From positions 5,748,501-5,812,500 of the forward strand of contig NZ_JACHMZ010000001.1 of NCBI RefSeq assembly GCF_014205165.1: a stretch of DNA of 64,000 bases. Direction: 5' to 3'. Every line of letters begins with the position of its first letter. The first letter of the stretch is position 1. Positions 17,846-26,188 of the stretch are shown here, one piece after another. This stretch comes from Micromonospora carbonacea. Its GTDB lineage: Bacteria; Actinomycetota; Actinomycetes; Mycobacteriales; Micromonosporaceae. The position numbers and the translations under genes are program-made. A model generated the notes under the pieces. It saw only the letters and a program-made list of their open reading frames with translations. It made no database searches and was not told the DNA's origin.

Positions 17846-18733
17846 TCACGCGGCCTCACCCGCCCGGCTGGAGACGTCAACGGCATACCCGGTCAGGTCG
17901 GCCAGCCGCAGCCGCTGCCCTTCCCTGCCGGCCATGGCCCACACCGCCTCTGCCGGGCCGAGGTCGGTCGTCGCGGCGTGGTCGCGGGCCCCGGTGGCGA
18001 CCGGCACCGCCAGCGGCACGTCGGCCAGCACGCGGCGTAGGTTGCGCTCGCGGGCGGCCGAGTGGAGCCAGAACAGCACCGGCCACGCCCGCTGGATCGT
18101 GCCGAACAGCTCCTGGTAGCCGTCCACCTTGGCGGCCAGGATCGACAGCTGCTCGGCGCCGGTGTCGTACTCGACGAAGAACGGCACCTCGACATCGTTT
18201 TCGGCCCACCGGCCGTAGCCGTCCGGGCGAACCCTCGGCTGATACGCCCGCACCAGCCCCGGATCCTTCCGGCTGGTGAACGTACCGGCGCGCTGGCACA
18301 CCACCTCCGGCAACCACTCCACCAAGCCGGTACCCGGATGAGTGCGGGCGTGCCCGGCCAGGTCGGTGAAGAAGCCGTTCACCCCGAGGCGGTGGGCGAG
18401 GCTGCGGGTCGAGGTCCAGCGCCGCCGCTCCACCCGGGCGTGGTCCCGCCGCGGTGGACGCTCGTCCCGACTCGCGGCGACGACCTCGGCGCCGAGCTGG
18501 TCGATGACGTAGTGGTACGGATACGAGCCGCCGTCGGCCCGCTGCGGCCGGAACCGGGCCACCAACCGCAACCGGTACAGGGTCCGCAGGCGCCGCTGGC
18601 AGAAGTCCAACGACGGGAACAGGGCGGTCGCGAGCTGGAACGAGGTCAGTACACCGTGGTCGTACAACCAGCCCAGCAGCACACGATCACGGCCGGTCAG
18701 CTGGGACTGGACCCGAAGGACCGGATCATCCAC
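17846..18733 (-). CDS. Replication-relaxation family protein 1
   Basis: 295 aa from GTG 18733, preceded by AAGGAGG. Residues about 12-75 are a winged helix (DRVLLGWLYDHGVLTSFQLA, then RRLRTLYRLRLVARF). The middle has the family pattern: a basic linker, HRLGVNGFF, and PFFVEYDTGAEQLSILAAKV, a core strand with acidic residues. This is the replication-relaxation (PF13814) type, frequent on actinomycete plasmids and integrative elements. Its stop overlaps the GTG of the open frame leading into the DUF2637 gene, so it belongs to the same minus-strand operon. The exact role is unknown. Confidence 0.75.
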   Translation of the reverse strand: MDDPVLRVQSQLTGRDRVLLGWLYDHGVLTSFQLATALFPSLDFCQRRLRTLYRLRLVARFRPQRADGGSYPYHYVIDQLGAEVVAASRDERPPRRDHARVERRRWTSTRSLAHRLGVNGFFTDLAGHARTHPGTGLVEWLPEVVCQRAGTFTSRKDPGLVRAYQPRVRPDGYGRWAENDVEVPFFVEYDTGAEQLSILAAKVDGYQELFGTIQRAWPVLFWLHSAARERNLRRVLADVPLAVPVATGARDHAATTDLGPAEAVWAMAGREGQRLRLADLTGYAVDVSSRAGEAA

Positions 18734-18995
18734 CGGCTACCACCTCCTTGCCGGGTAGGGACTGCCAGCCCCAGGGGGAGAGACCCGAGACCAGGCAGGG
18801 TCTGTCGCAGGACAAGCCGACGACACTGACAGACGAGCTGACCTGCGGTGTGAGAGGAAACAGGGGGTCGGTTCGGGGGTCCGGCTGAAGACTGACGTCA
18901 ACGCTGACGCCAAGCCCGACCCCCGAACGGGGATCAAGCCGGAAGGCGTCACCGCCAATGCCCGCGGTGATAGGTGAAGGTGTCGGTGAAAACAC
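18726..18995 (-). CDS. Possible small protein, 89 aa
   Basis: GTG 18995 has AAGGAG 6 bases upstream, and the frame ends by overlapping the start of the replication-relaxation gene (TGA at 18726-18728). The product is Ser/Thr/Pro-rich without a recognisable domain. The good ribosome binding site and coupling argue for a leader peptide or small protein. The weak composition signal and an inverted repeat inside argue for regulatory DNA instead. Confidence 0.35.
   Translation of the reverse strand: MFSPTPSPITAGIGGDAFRLDPRSGVGLGVSVDVSLQPDPRTDPLFPLTPQVSSSVSVVGLSCDRPCLVSGLSPWGWQSLPGKEVVAGG
18871..18928. repeat. 15-bp inverted repeat with direct repeats in the loop
   Basis: GTTCGGGGGTCCGGC (18871-18885) faces GCCCGACCCCCGAAC (18914-18928) with 14 of 15 matches. 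The 28-base spacer contains two TGACGnC repeats. It lies upstream of the element's replication/transfer operon, where an origin, a cis-acting transfer locus or an operator could be expected. No function can be shown from sequence alone. Confidence 0.35.
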
Positions 18996-19207
18996 GAGAA
19001 CTCCTTGGTTGAGGGTGTGGGAGGTGGTGCTGGTGGCGTGGTCGGACACGACAACGCCGCCGGAGCGGAAGGGGCCGGTGAGATGCATTTCGGCCCGCCC
19101 ATGCCGTGGGCGCCGTAAGCGGCGTACGCCTACCGGCCGCCGGGAGCACCGGCGAGACCAACGGACCTGGGGCGAACGCGCGGAGGTAGTTGGCGGCGGG
19201 GTGGGGC

Positions 19208-19213
19208 TAGCCT
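19208..19213 (+). promoter_or_regulatory. -10 box of a leaderless promoter
   Basis: TAGCCT ends 8 bases before ATG 19222, which has no ribosome binding site. This spacing puts transcription start at or next to the start codon, as in many actinobacterial leaderless genes. Confidence 0.5.
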
Positions 19214-19221
19214 CTTGGATC

Positions 19222-19734
19222 ATGTCCGACTCTGCGCCGCGTCCCTTGCTGTTCCTTGACGTGGACGGCACCCTCATCCCGTTCGGAACACCCGCGGCGG
19301 CCCAGCCGGGCGCGTCGCATGGCCGCCCTATGGCACCGGCTCTACCGGCCGATGCCCATCCCCTGCTGTACAAGGTCGATCCGGGACATGGCCGCCGGCT
19401 GGAGGCCCTGCCGTGTGATCTGGTGTGGGCGACGACCTGGATGAGCGACGCGAACGACGTGCTCGCGCCGCTGCTCGGGCTACCGCCTCTGCCCGTTGTG
19501 AACTGGCCCGACGCCGACGGGGTCAGCGTCCTGCACTGGAAGACCCGTGGACTGGTCGAGTGGGCGCAGGGACGCCCCTTCGTCTGGGTCGACGACGAGA
19601 TCTCCCACGCCGATCAACAGTGGGTATCGACTCATCACCACGCCCCGGCCCTGCTGCATCGGGTCGACCCACATCGCGGCCTGACCGAGCACGACTTCGC
19701 TGCCATCGAAAGCTGGCTCGCGCAGGCGCGGTAG
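19222..19734 (+). CDS. HAD-like hydrolase (HAD_SAK-type)
   Basis: 170 aa from ATG 19222. LLFLDVDGTLIPFG near residues 9-22 is HAD motif I, with both Asp. VWATTWMSDAND at about 67-78 matches motif II (Thr) and FVWVDDEISHAD at about 117-128 carries the acidic motif IV. There is no large cap domain. This compact type is known in RNA-repair Swiss-army-knife proteins and in many actinomycete singletons; it probably acts as a small phosphatase in the cytosol. It stands alone on the plus strand between minus-strand element genes. Confidence 0.7.
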   Translation: MSDSAPRPLLFLDVDGTLIPFGTPAAAQPGASHGRPMAPALPADAHPLLYKVDPGHGRRLEALPCDLVWATTWMSDANDVLAPLLGLPPLPVVNWPDADGVSVLHWKTRGLVEWAQGRPFVWVDDEISHADQQWVSTHHHAPALLHRVDPHRGLTEHDFAAIESWLAQAR

Positions 19735-19859
19735 GGCCAGCTTCCAGCCATCGCGGGTGGTGCGCTGGACGGCTGTCTGCCAGTCGGGGCCGTCGCTTTT
19801 GAGGTCCTGCACCATCCCGCTGGCGTCGGCGGCAGCCCGGGAATCGTGACGTGGTGCGG

Positions 19860-20693
19860 TCAGGATCCGACCTCGATGAGGCGACGCCTGCCACTCTCGC
19901 CCGGTACCTGCCACACCTGGTCGTCCGGCCAGTGGCGGTACAACAACTGCTGAGTGGTCGTGGCGACAGCGTTCCGCAGCGGCTCGCGGAGCAGGTCGGC
20001 CCGCAGTCGTTCCTCCCGCTCGGCGTCCTGAGCGATCAGCAGAACCGCCCCGACCGGCACCAGCCGGTCCGCGCGCCGGTAGCCCGCCAACAATCCACCC
20101 AGACCTGACGTCGCTCGCTCGTGCTCGGCGACAACGCCGCCGCTCGGACCACGGTCGACGTGGACCAGGAACCGCAGGCACCGCCCGTCCTGCAGCCAGA
20201 CGCCGTAGCCGTCGGCCCGCACCTGCGCCAGGTCGTGCTGACGCAACCACGACGAGGTGTCCATCATCGCCAGCCACTGGAACAACTCGCACCGCCCCGG
20301 GTTGCGCCGCGACACCTCCACCAACGGCAGGAACAGCAAGGCATCCGCCCGACCGGAGGAACGCTGCCCCAGCCGCAGCGGAACCGGTCGCCCCGACGCT
20401 GTCAGGGCTCGCCGGAGCACGTCGGTTCCCTCGGCCGTGACCTCGTACCACCAGGTGTGGGTCCCGTCCTCCGCCGCGCGGTCGCGGTGCACGAGTCCCG
20501 CCTCGTGCAACCCCACCAGGTCCCGGTGAGCCGTCAGCCGCGACACTCCGCAGACAAGCGCCACGTCCAGTGTCGTCGCGGAGCCGTGCTGCGCCAGGTA
20601 CGACAGGATCCGCCACCGCCGCGGGGACAACCGCCGCGTGGCACCCTGGTCGCCCATCCCCTGATGATCCTCCTGGCGTCGACGGTCCGACAT
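19860..20693 (-). CDS. Replication-relaxation-like winged-helix protein 2
   Basis: 277 aa from ATG 20693; ATG 20657 is an alternative. RILSYLAQHGSATTLDVALV and VSRLTAHRDLVGLHEAGLVH at about 25-70 form a winged helix. The rest follows the replication-relaxation plan, with a long helical middle and CLRFLVHVDRGPSGGVVAEH as core strand. It shares the fold but little sequence with the 295-aa protein at 17.8-18.7 kb. Two such proteins in one island suggest partner subunits or the merger of two elements. The role is unknown; DNA binding is likely. Confidence 0.65.
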   Translation of the reverse strand: MSDRRRQEDHQGMGDQGATRRLSPRRWRILSYLAQHGSATTLDVALVCGVSRLTAHRDLVGLHEAGLVHRDRAAEDGTHTWWYEVTAEGTDVLRRALTASGRPVPLRLGQRSSGRADALLFLPLVEVSRRNPGRCELFQWLAMMDTSSWLRQHDLAQVRADGYGVWLQDGRCLRFLVHVDRGPSGGVVAEHERATSGLGGLLAGYRRADRLVPVGAVLLIAQDAEREERLRADLLREPLRNAVATTTQQLLYRHWPDDQVWQVPGESGRRRLIEVGS

Positions 20694-21127
20694 CCCGTCC
20701 CCGACAGCAGTAACAGGGAGTGGTCAATGCGCCGACGGGAACATCGGAAGCCGGGACCGCCGGGACCGGAGACAGCGCTCGCCGTCGGCCGTCGACCGGG
20801 GCGTCGGCGGGCCGTGCGAGCACCCACATATACAAACCGGGGTTTTGGGGCCGATTTTGGTGATCACTGTTCAGTGAATCAGCCGAAGAGCTGAGGACAG
20901 AAGGGTGCGGTACGGTCAAATCAGACCGCCGTTAGTTGATCTCCATGAGAGGCGCTCTGTTACAGCGCTGATCTCTCACAGGCCCGAGACAAGGCCATGC
21001 CGACTTGACGATGCAACGCCTCGCACAGATGCGATGGTTACTCGCCGTAACAACGTCCGGGGGAGCGTTGCCGCGTCGTCCTTCGGGAACGGCGATGCAC
21101 CGAGGGCGAGCCCGTAGGGTCGGTCGC
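20694..21127. other. Intergenic region with a palindromic operator candidate
   Basis: 434 bases. A 21-bp palindrome at 20861-20881 (half-sites TGATCACTG and CAGTGAATCA) lies about 170 bases upstream of the divergent winged-helix gene, beside an AT-rich patch (20828-20860). It is a plausible operator. TAGGGT at 21115-21120 lies 7 bases before GTG 21128 and fits a leaderless -10 box. No gene is supported here. Confidence 0.45.
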
Positions 21128-21625
21128 GTGGCCGAGATGCAGACCAAAGCGGATCTGTCCTACATCGCCAGCGTGACGCGGGTCCGCGCGGCGGCCGGTG
21201 TGATCCTCCGCGACCAGGCCGGCCGGGTGCTGCTGGTCCGCCCGGTCTACAAGAACGTGTGGGAAGTTCCCGGCGGGACCGTGGAGCCGGACGAGTCCCC
21301 GGCAGACGCCTGCACCCGCGAGATCCGAGAGGAGCTGGGCCTGTCGATACCCGCAGGAGGGCTGCTGCGCGTCGACTGGGTGCCGGCGAACCCACCGTGG
21401 GACGGCGGACTCATGTTCGTCTTCGACGGTGGGGTGCTGACGGCGGACCAGGTCGCGGCGATGCGACTGTGCCCGGACGAGCTCGACCGGTTTGAGTTCG
21501 TCGAGCCGGAACGCCTGGGCGCGGTGTTGATCCCTCGCCTGGCTCGGCGGGTTGCTGCGGCGATCGCCGCTATCGGCCGTGGCGGTGTCTACCTCGAGGA
21601 TGGAGTCGCGACCTCGAACAGTTAG
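21128..21625 (+). CDS. NUDIX hydrolase
   Basis: 165 aa from GTG 21128, chosen because TAGGGT ends 7 bases before it (leaderless). ATG 21137 is an alternative. The Nudix box is complete: it begins with the GG of VWEVPGGTVEPDE (about residues 49-50) and ends with REIREELGL (64-72), carrying the metal-binding Glu pair. The N-terminal strand AAGVILRDQAGRVLLVRP is typical. Substrate is probably a nucleoside diphosphate derivative but cannot be read from sequence. It may serve the nucleoside pathway farther right or stand alone. Confidence 0.85.
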   Translation: MAEMQTKADLSYIASVTRVRAAAGVILRDQAGRVLLVRPVYKNVWEVPGGTVEPDESPADACTREIREELGLSIPAGGLLRVDWVPANPPWDGGLMFVFDGGVLTADQVAAMRLCPDELDRFEFVEPERLGAVLIPRLARRVAAAIAAIGRGGVYLEDGVATSNS

Positions 21626-21746
21626 TCGTCAACGCGGACCCTCGGCCGCAGCCCGGTACCGGGACATAGAGGTCGCCCCTGCACACGAAGCCGGTGAGGT
21701 CTCCTCACGCCACCGGCGTCATCGCCGACGACCGGCTCCGAACCAC

Positions 21747-22199
21747 TCACCGGTCGACAAGATCTTCCCCGCCGTGCACACCCCACCAACTCGGCGCGTG
21801 CCTGCGCAGCGTTCCCGAGAAGCGGGTCAGTAGCAGCCAGTCAGCGTCGAGGATCAGCGCGGCGTCCTCCGACCGCTCGCCCAGGACCCGGGCCACGGAC
21901 GCCAGCATTTCCCGCGTCGCCCGCTCGGAGGACTCGTCCTTGCGCAGCCGGAAGCTGATGGTGACGTACCGCTCCGGTTCCCACTCCCACATCGAGCCGT
22001 CACCATCCTCGGCCTCGAAGTAGCCGTGGGAACCGGCGTAGATGCTCACCGTGTAGCCGCACCGGTCGCTGAGGTCCGCACTCAACACCCGGGGCCTGCC
22101 ATCCACCGCCGACTCGTCAACACCCTCGGGAGCGACGACGCCGGCCAGCACATCGAGAGGAACGTCGCCGGCCAGCGTCAAGCGGTACTCGGTCGCCAT
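21747..22199 (-). CDS. Immunity protein, SitI3-like
   Basis: 150 aa from ATG 22199. The pattern MATEYRLTLAGDV at the start, the YFEAEDGDGSMWEWEPERYV segment and the closing helix with VLGERSEDAALILDADWLLL resemble SitI3-family immunity proteins; I am moderately sure of the family name. It begins 11 bases after the stop of the CdiA_C-like toxin, the classical toxin-immunity order. It should bind and neutralise that toxin in the cytosol. Confidence 0.6.
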   Translation of the reverse strand: MATEYRLTLAGDVPLDVLAGVVAPEGVDESAVDGRPRVLSADLSDRCGYTVSIYAGSHGYFEAEDGDGSMWEWEPERYVTISFRLRKDESSERATREMLASVARVLGERSEDAALILDADWLLLTRFSGTLRRHAPSWWGVHGGEDLVDR

Positions 22200-22209
22200 G
22201 GGTAGCCCC

Positions 22210-22749
22210 TCAGTCTCGTCGCAGGATCTGGATTATCGCCCCGCTGCGCGTCACCGCCACCAGTTCCTTCAACCCTACGATCGGCCAGTCGTCGAACTGC
22301 TTCTGCAACGCCCCGAGATCGCCACGCCAGTCATGGAGGTTGACCACCACCCGCTGGGTCTGCTCGCTGTCGATCTTGTCGGCTACCCCGCTCCACACGC
22401 CTCGCACACTCTTGGCCGGCGTCGGGGAGTAGCAGTCGAAGACGTGTCCCTCGACCAGGTAGTCGGGATCCTTACCCGGCTTGCCGGAATCGCCGGTACC
22501 GAGACGGGCGTAAGCGACCTCCTGCCGGGTCGGGTTCTGGTGGAGTCGGTATCCCTCCGCAGCGACGGTATCGGCACACTGGTTCTCCAGCTCCAGGGAG
22601 CGCCGCACGCGTTCGTCCTCCTTCGGAGGAATCCGGGTACGCCGACCGGTCGGCGAACCTCCGAGCTCTCCAGTGGGCTTGCGCGTCCACGGCGTCGCCA
22701 CTGGCGTGCCAGCGGACGGTGTGGGAACCGAGGCAGGGCTGGTCGGCAC
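22210..22749 (-). CDS. CdiA_C-like nuclease toxin
   Basis: 179 aa from GTG 22749, with no strong ribosome binding site; the frame is open a little upstream, so the start is uncertain. Residues 1-45 are a Pro/Ser/Thr linker. The C-terminal domain has the PD-(D/E)xK layout of CdiA C-terminal tRNA nucleases: ELENQCADTVAAEGYRL (53-69), KDPDYLVEGHVFDCYSP (93-109) and ADKIDSEQTQRVVVNL (123-138), ending in a short GLKELVAVTR strand. D96, E100/D105 and K125/Q130 are the likely active-site residues. It has no secretion signal of its own. With the DUF6244 protein before it and the immunity gene after it, this is a compact toxin module. Confidence 0.7.
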   Translation of the reverse strand: MPTSPASVPTPSAGTPVATPWTRKPTGELGGSPTGRRTRIPPKEDERVRRSLELENQCADTVAAEGYRLHQNPTRQEVAYARLGTGDSGKPGKDPDYLVEGHVFDCYSPTPAKSVRGVWSGVADKIDSEQTQRVVVNLHDWRGDLGALQKQFDDWPIVGLKELVAVTRSGAIIQILRRD

Positions 22750-22766
22750 GGCACCGCCAGCCCCAC

Positions 22767-23294
22767 TCAGTTTCCCGACGACCCCAACTGGCGTGCCTCA
22801 GCGATCGCCGCGTCAACCGCCTGGCGGGTGGTGGCGGTGCGCTGCACCAGCATGACAAGCACCTGCTTGACGCTCTCCAGAGCCTGCAGCAACGGCCCTG
22901 GCTGACCACCCTGCAAAACCGCGACGACAAGCTGCTGCGCCTCACCAACCTGGGTGATCGTGGCGGCCGTCTGGTCGCGGATGCCATCGACCGCACCTTG
23001 CACCGGAGTCAGCCCGGTGATCGTCTCCCCCGGACTGGCCTGCTGCGGAACACCAGCGGCCACCTTCGCGGCATCACCGACAGCACCGGCGAGACCACCC
23101 AGTCCACCCCGGATCGTGGCGATGGCCCCGCGAACCCGCGCCACACCGGCAGCGACCGCTGCGAACCCGGCACCCGCCGCGCGCAGCGCGATCTCCTGCG
23201 CCTGCTGATCAGCAGCCGCAGCCAGTGCCTGCGCACGCTCGACCCCGGCGGCCAGCGTACGTAGCTCCGTAGTGATCTTCTCAACGTGCGACAC
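22767..23294 (-). CDS. DUF6244-type helical partner protein
   Basis: 175 aa from GTG 23294, with GGAGG about 12 bases upstream; the open frame farther upstream is not coding for this protein. It is Ala/Val/Gln-rich and helical, with long amphipathic helices (EKITTELRTLAAGVERAQ). I recall this composition for DUF6244 proteins of Micromonospora, which resemble WXG100-type secretion partners. It ends 17 bases before the toxin start and probably helps deliver or hold the toxin. Confidence 0.6.
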   Translation of the reverse strand: MSHVEKITTELRTLAAGVERAQALAAAADQQAQEIALRAAGAGFAAVAAGVARVRGAIATIRGGLGGLAGAVGDAAKVAAGVPQQASPGETITGLTPVQGAVDGIRDQTAATITQVGEAQQLVVAVLQGGQPGPLLQALESVKQVLVMLVQRTATTRQAVDAAIAEARQLGSSGN

Positions 23295-23389
23295 GCTGCC
23301 GGCTTCCTCCCTGGCGACCAGAGCTCTCAGGAGAGTTGAACCTACCGGCACGGCACCGACGTCACCAGACGTCGCGGAGCGGTAAGCGA

Positions 23390-23690
23390 TCAGTGGTCGC
23401 GGCCGAGAAGGACGTGCGGGTAGCCCTTGTTGATCTGCTCGCCGACTCGATGCCGAGGTCGACGATGAACGCGTCCAGGCGTTGGACCACGGCGTCAACG
23501 GGGTGCCAGCGCTTGAAGTTGATCGACGTTCCATGATCTTCCGTACAGAGACGCAGCCATTCGGAGATCACCTCGGAGGTGAGGAAGTCGCGGCGCGAGG
23601 CGTTGTAGTAGGCATCTACCTGCCGGGTGGGTCGGTGGGATTTTTCGCCGAGTTCGGCGAGCCTGGCCTTGAGCCTGCCATCGCAGGCGC
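23390..23690 (-). pseudogene. Gene remnant with a frameshift
   Basis: The frame reads RLKARLAELGEKSHRPTRQV, then DAYYNASRRDFLTSEVISEW, good protein-like sequence without an intact start. Near its end the sensible reading jumps frames to INKGYPHVLLGRDH and a TGA at 23390-23392. Together these indicate a truncated, frameshifted gene of unknown family filling most of the 460 bases between the DUF6244 gene and the HAD gene. Confidence 0.45.
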
Positions 23691-23757
23691 CACGACCCGT
23701 ACGACGACGCCTGCGGCACGCGTTGATCCGCCTGAGCCCGAGAGGCACAATCCCAGG

Positions 23758-24414
23758 ATGATCTCGAGTGTGTTCTTCGACGTGGGTGAGACGATCGTCG
23801 ACGAGTCCCGGGAGTACGGCACCTGGGCCGACTGGCTCGGCGTTCCACGACACACCTTTTCGGCAGTCTTCGGTGCCGTCATCGCCCGCGGCCTGGACTA
23901 CCGCGAGACGTTTCAGGTGTTCCAGCCCGGCTTCGACCTGGCCAAGGAGCGGCAAGGCCGGGCCGACGCCGGACAGCCGGAACACTTCTCCGAGGAGAAC
24001 CTCTACCCGGACGCCCGGCCCTGCCTGGCGGCACTGCGGGAGTTGGGCGTGCAGGTTGGCCTGGCCGGCAACCAGACCGCCCGAGCCGAGAGCATCCTTC
24101 GCGCCCTGGACCTGCCAGTCGACGTAATCGGCACCTCGGACGGCTGGCACGTCGAGAAACCGTCGGCCGCGTTCTTCGACCGCGTCGTCGCGGAGGCCGG
24201 CTGCCCCGCCGACCAGGTCCTCTATGTCGGGGACCGCCTGGACAACGACATCCGCCCCGCTCAGGTCGCCGGACTCGCGACAGCGCTGGTACGACGTGGG
24301 CCGTGGGGACACATCCTCGATGACAAGACCGTCAGCGACCACTGCCTCTTTAACCTCGACTCGCTGGCGGAGCTGCCCGAGCTGGTGCGCAGGCACAACG
24401 AGCCGGTGGCTTAG
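23758..24414 (+). CDS. HAD-superfamily hydrolase
   Basis: 218 aa from ATG 23758; CACAAT 6 bases upstream could be the -10 box of a leaderless promoter. Motif I is VFFDVGETIVDESR near residue 5, motif II VGLAGNQTA, motif III Lys in HVEKPSAAFF and motif IV VLYVGDRLDNDI. The helical insert after motif I is a type I cap. It probably dephosphorylates a small phosphorylated metabolite. It lies convergent with the HTH/TPR regulator of the neighbouring biosynthetic operon (6 bases apart, overlapping ends), so it may or may not belong to that pathway. Confidence 0.8.
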   Translation: MISSVFFDVGETIVDESREYGTWADWLGVPRHTFSAVFGAVIARGLDYRETFQVFQPGFDLAKERQGRADAGQPEHFSEENLYPDARPCLAALRELGVQVGLAGNQTARAESILRALDLPVDVIGTSDGWHVEKPSAAFFDRVVAEAGCPADQVLYVGDRLDNDIRPAQVAGLATALVRRGPWGHILDDKTVSDHCLFNLDSLAELPELVRRHNEPVA

Positions 24415-25742
24415 CTCCCCGGAAGAGCGGCCCGGCTGGTCGCGAGGGCGGCGATGCGGTCGTCGAGCTGGAGGCCTGCCCGGCTGTCACCGAGTACCTG
24501 CCGGACCGCTCTGACCCGCTCCAGCCCGGTGCCGTACCAGTCGGTATTCAGGGCGTCCAGGGCCTGGTTGAGGTAGTCGGCGGCGTGGTCGCCGTCGCTG
24601 CTGTGCGCCGAGGCGAGGTCGGCGAGGACGACACTGCGCTGCTTGGCGCCGGTCGCGGTCAAGCCGGCGAGGGACTCGGCCAGGTGGCGGGCGGCCTCGG
24701 CGTGGTCGCCAGCGGCGAGGACCGCGTAGCCGGCAAAGGAGTGCAGCCGGCCGATGTCGTAGTAGTCGAACCAAGCGGGCGCTTCAGGACGCGCTTCGAG
24801 CGCGGCGGCAGCGAGGTCGATCTGGTGCCGACTCGCTGCTCCGGCTCCCGCGCGGGCTTCGACTTCCGAGGCCACGCAGTGCAGCCAGGAGCGAACGGCG
24901 GGGCTGACGCCGTGCCAGGTGTGCTGGAGCGCCGCGTCGATCAGAGACCGGGCTGCGGCAGGATCATGTCCGAAGGCGGGGATGAAGGCCATGTGGCCGA
25001 GGACGGCGGCGGCCAGGGCATGGTCTCCGGCCTCACGGGTGGCGGCGAGGGCGACGTCGTAGCAGCGTTGCGCGACGGCGGGCTGGTTGAGATCGAAGAA
25101 CGCCAGTCGTGCGGTGAGCAGCGCCGATTCGGCGAGGGCGCTGGCGAGGGTGGCCCGGCTGGTGCCGGTTGCCGCGCGGACGAGTCCGCTGCCGAGCTGG
25201 GTGTGGGCGTACGCGGCCTCGTAAAGCGGCCGGGCGGGGCTGGTCCAGTACAGCGTGCGCTGACACCGCACGATCTCGGCGTACGCGTCTGGATCTACGG
25301 CCTTGGCCTGGGCGTACGCGGCCTGCGGATCGAGTGATAGCAGGGGCGCCACCAGGGGAAGCATGCTGGCGCCGAACAACGCGCGCAGAACAGTTGCCCG
25401 GTCCCAGCCGGTGTCGTCGCCTCCGGTGATCATTTCCCACAACCTCCTGAACTCGTGCAGTGTCTCCGCCTGCGGACGCATCGCCAGCTCGTCGGGGGTG
25501 AGTAGACCGAGCTGGCTCGCCGGCTTGTCGAAGATGGCCACGAGGTGCTTGCGGTAGCGCGGGTCAGGCCACCGCTCACCGGTTTCCCACCGCCGCACCG
25601 TGTTGGCGTTCAGCCCGGTATCGGTCTCGCCGGCCTGGCTTATCTCGGTGCGGATGCGCTCGGCGACCTCCTCGTAGGACCAGCCCCGCTGGAGCCTCTC
25701 CCACGCTAGCCGCCGATTGGCGGGGTGGCGCCGTCCGGCCAT
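24411..25742 (-). CDS. HTH regulator with TPR-like repeats
   Basis: 443 aa from ATG 25742. Residues about 10-75 are an XRE-type helix-turn-helix (RLQRGWSYEEVAERIRTE, then LNANTVRRWETGERWPDP). Residues about 130-430 are Ala-rich helix pairs of TPR type (AESALLTARLAFFDLNQPAV, HAEAARHLAESLAGL), the layout of the large actinomycete family of HTH/TPR transcription factors, some of which sense peptides. It is divergent from the operon starting at 25.9 kb, with a 200-bp shared promoter region, and is the obvious candidate regulator of that operon. Confidence 0.82.
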   Translation of the reverse strand: MAGRRHPANRRLAWERLQRGWSYEEVAERIRTEISQAGETDTGLNANTVRRWETGERWPDPRYRKHLVAIFDKPASQLGLLTPDELAMRPQAETLHEFRRLWEMITGGDDTGWDRATVLRALFGASMLPLVAPLLSLDPQAAYAQAKAVDPDAYAEIVRCQRTLYWTSPARPLYEAAYAHTQLGSGLVRAATGTSRATLASALAESALLTARLAFFDLNQPAVAQRCYDVALAATREAGDHALAAAVLGHMAFIPAFGHDPAAARSLIDAALQHTWHGVSPAVRSWLHCVASEVEARAGAGAASRHQIDLAAAALEARPEAPAWFDYYDIGRLHSFAGYAVLAAGDHAEAARHLAESLAGLTATGAKQRSVVLADLASAHSSDGDHAADYLNQALDALNTDWYGTGLERVRAVRQVLGDSRAGLQLDDRIAALATSRAALPGS

Positions 25743-25942
25743 GCGAGCACCTCCGTATGTCCTCTGTCGACGACGGTCACGTTAGCCATCTCCGCTACGG
25801 GCCGTCACTACCTGGTTGCGAGCGGACGGGTCGTGGACGGTACCGATCGGGCTCGCTGGGCGGTTCGCTGTTGACGAGCATCGACGGACGCTGCTGGGCG
25901 GCTCCAGCTCACCAACCCAATGTCATCGACGCCAGGGGATTC

Positions 25943-26188
25943 ATGGTGAAGAAATCGGACAAGACGATCAACAAGCAGGCGCCGCTTGTTGTGGCGGCGA
26001 CCGGAGGTGCAGTCGTGAGGTTGATTCCTCGTCCGCGTACTGCCATCGGGGCTGCGTGGGCGGGTGACCGGCGGGGTGCTCCCAGCCGCCGCCTCACCAC
26101 GGCGGGCCCGCCGGCTCCTCGGCGGGCCCGCCACAACTGGATCAACCACCGGGAATCAACCCCAACTCGTCGAACGGCGGCGTCATGA
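25943..26188 (+). CDS. Possible small first gene of the nucleoside operon
   Basis: 81 aa from ATG 25943, with AGGGG 6 bases upstream. MVKKSDKTINKQAPLVVAAT is a basic start followed by a short hydrophobic patch; the remainder is Arg/Pro/Ala-rich and low in complexity. The stop overlaps the next start as ATGA (26185-26188), which favours a real coupled gene. It could be a leader or a small regulator. The weak composition keeps confidence low. Confidence 0.4.
   Translation: MVKKSDKTINKQAPLVVAATGGAVVRLIPRPRTAIGAAWAGDRRGAPSRRLTTAGPPAPRRARHNWINHRESTPTRRTAAS

Noticed and set aside
19480..20919. 479-codon minus-strand frame
   Set aside because: It overlaps the replication-relaxation-like gene in another frame and shows no domain, only Arg/Gly/Pro-rich sequence.
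23732..24396. Minus-strand frame opposite the HAD hydrolase
   Set aside because: The HAD motifs are complete on the plus strand; only the part below about 23690 is protein-like and was listed as a remnant.
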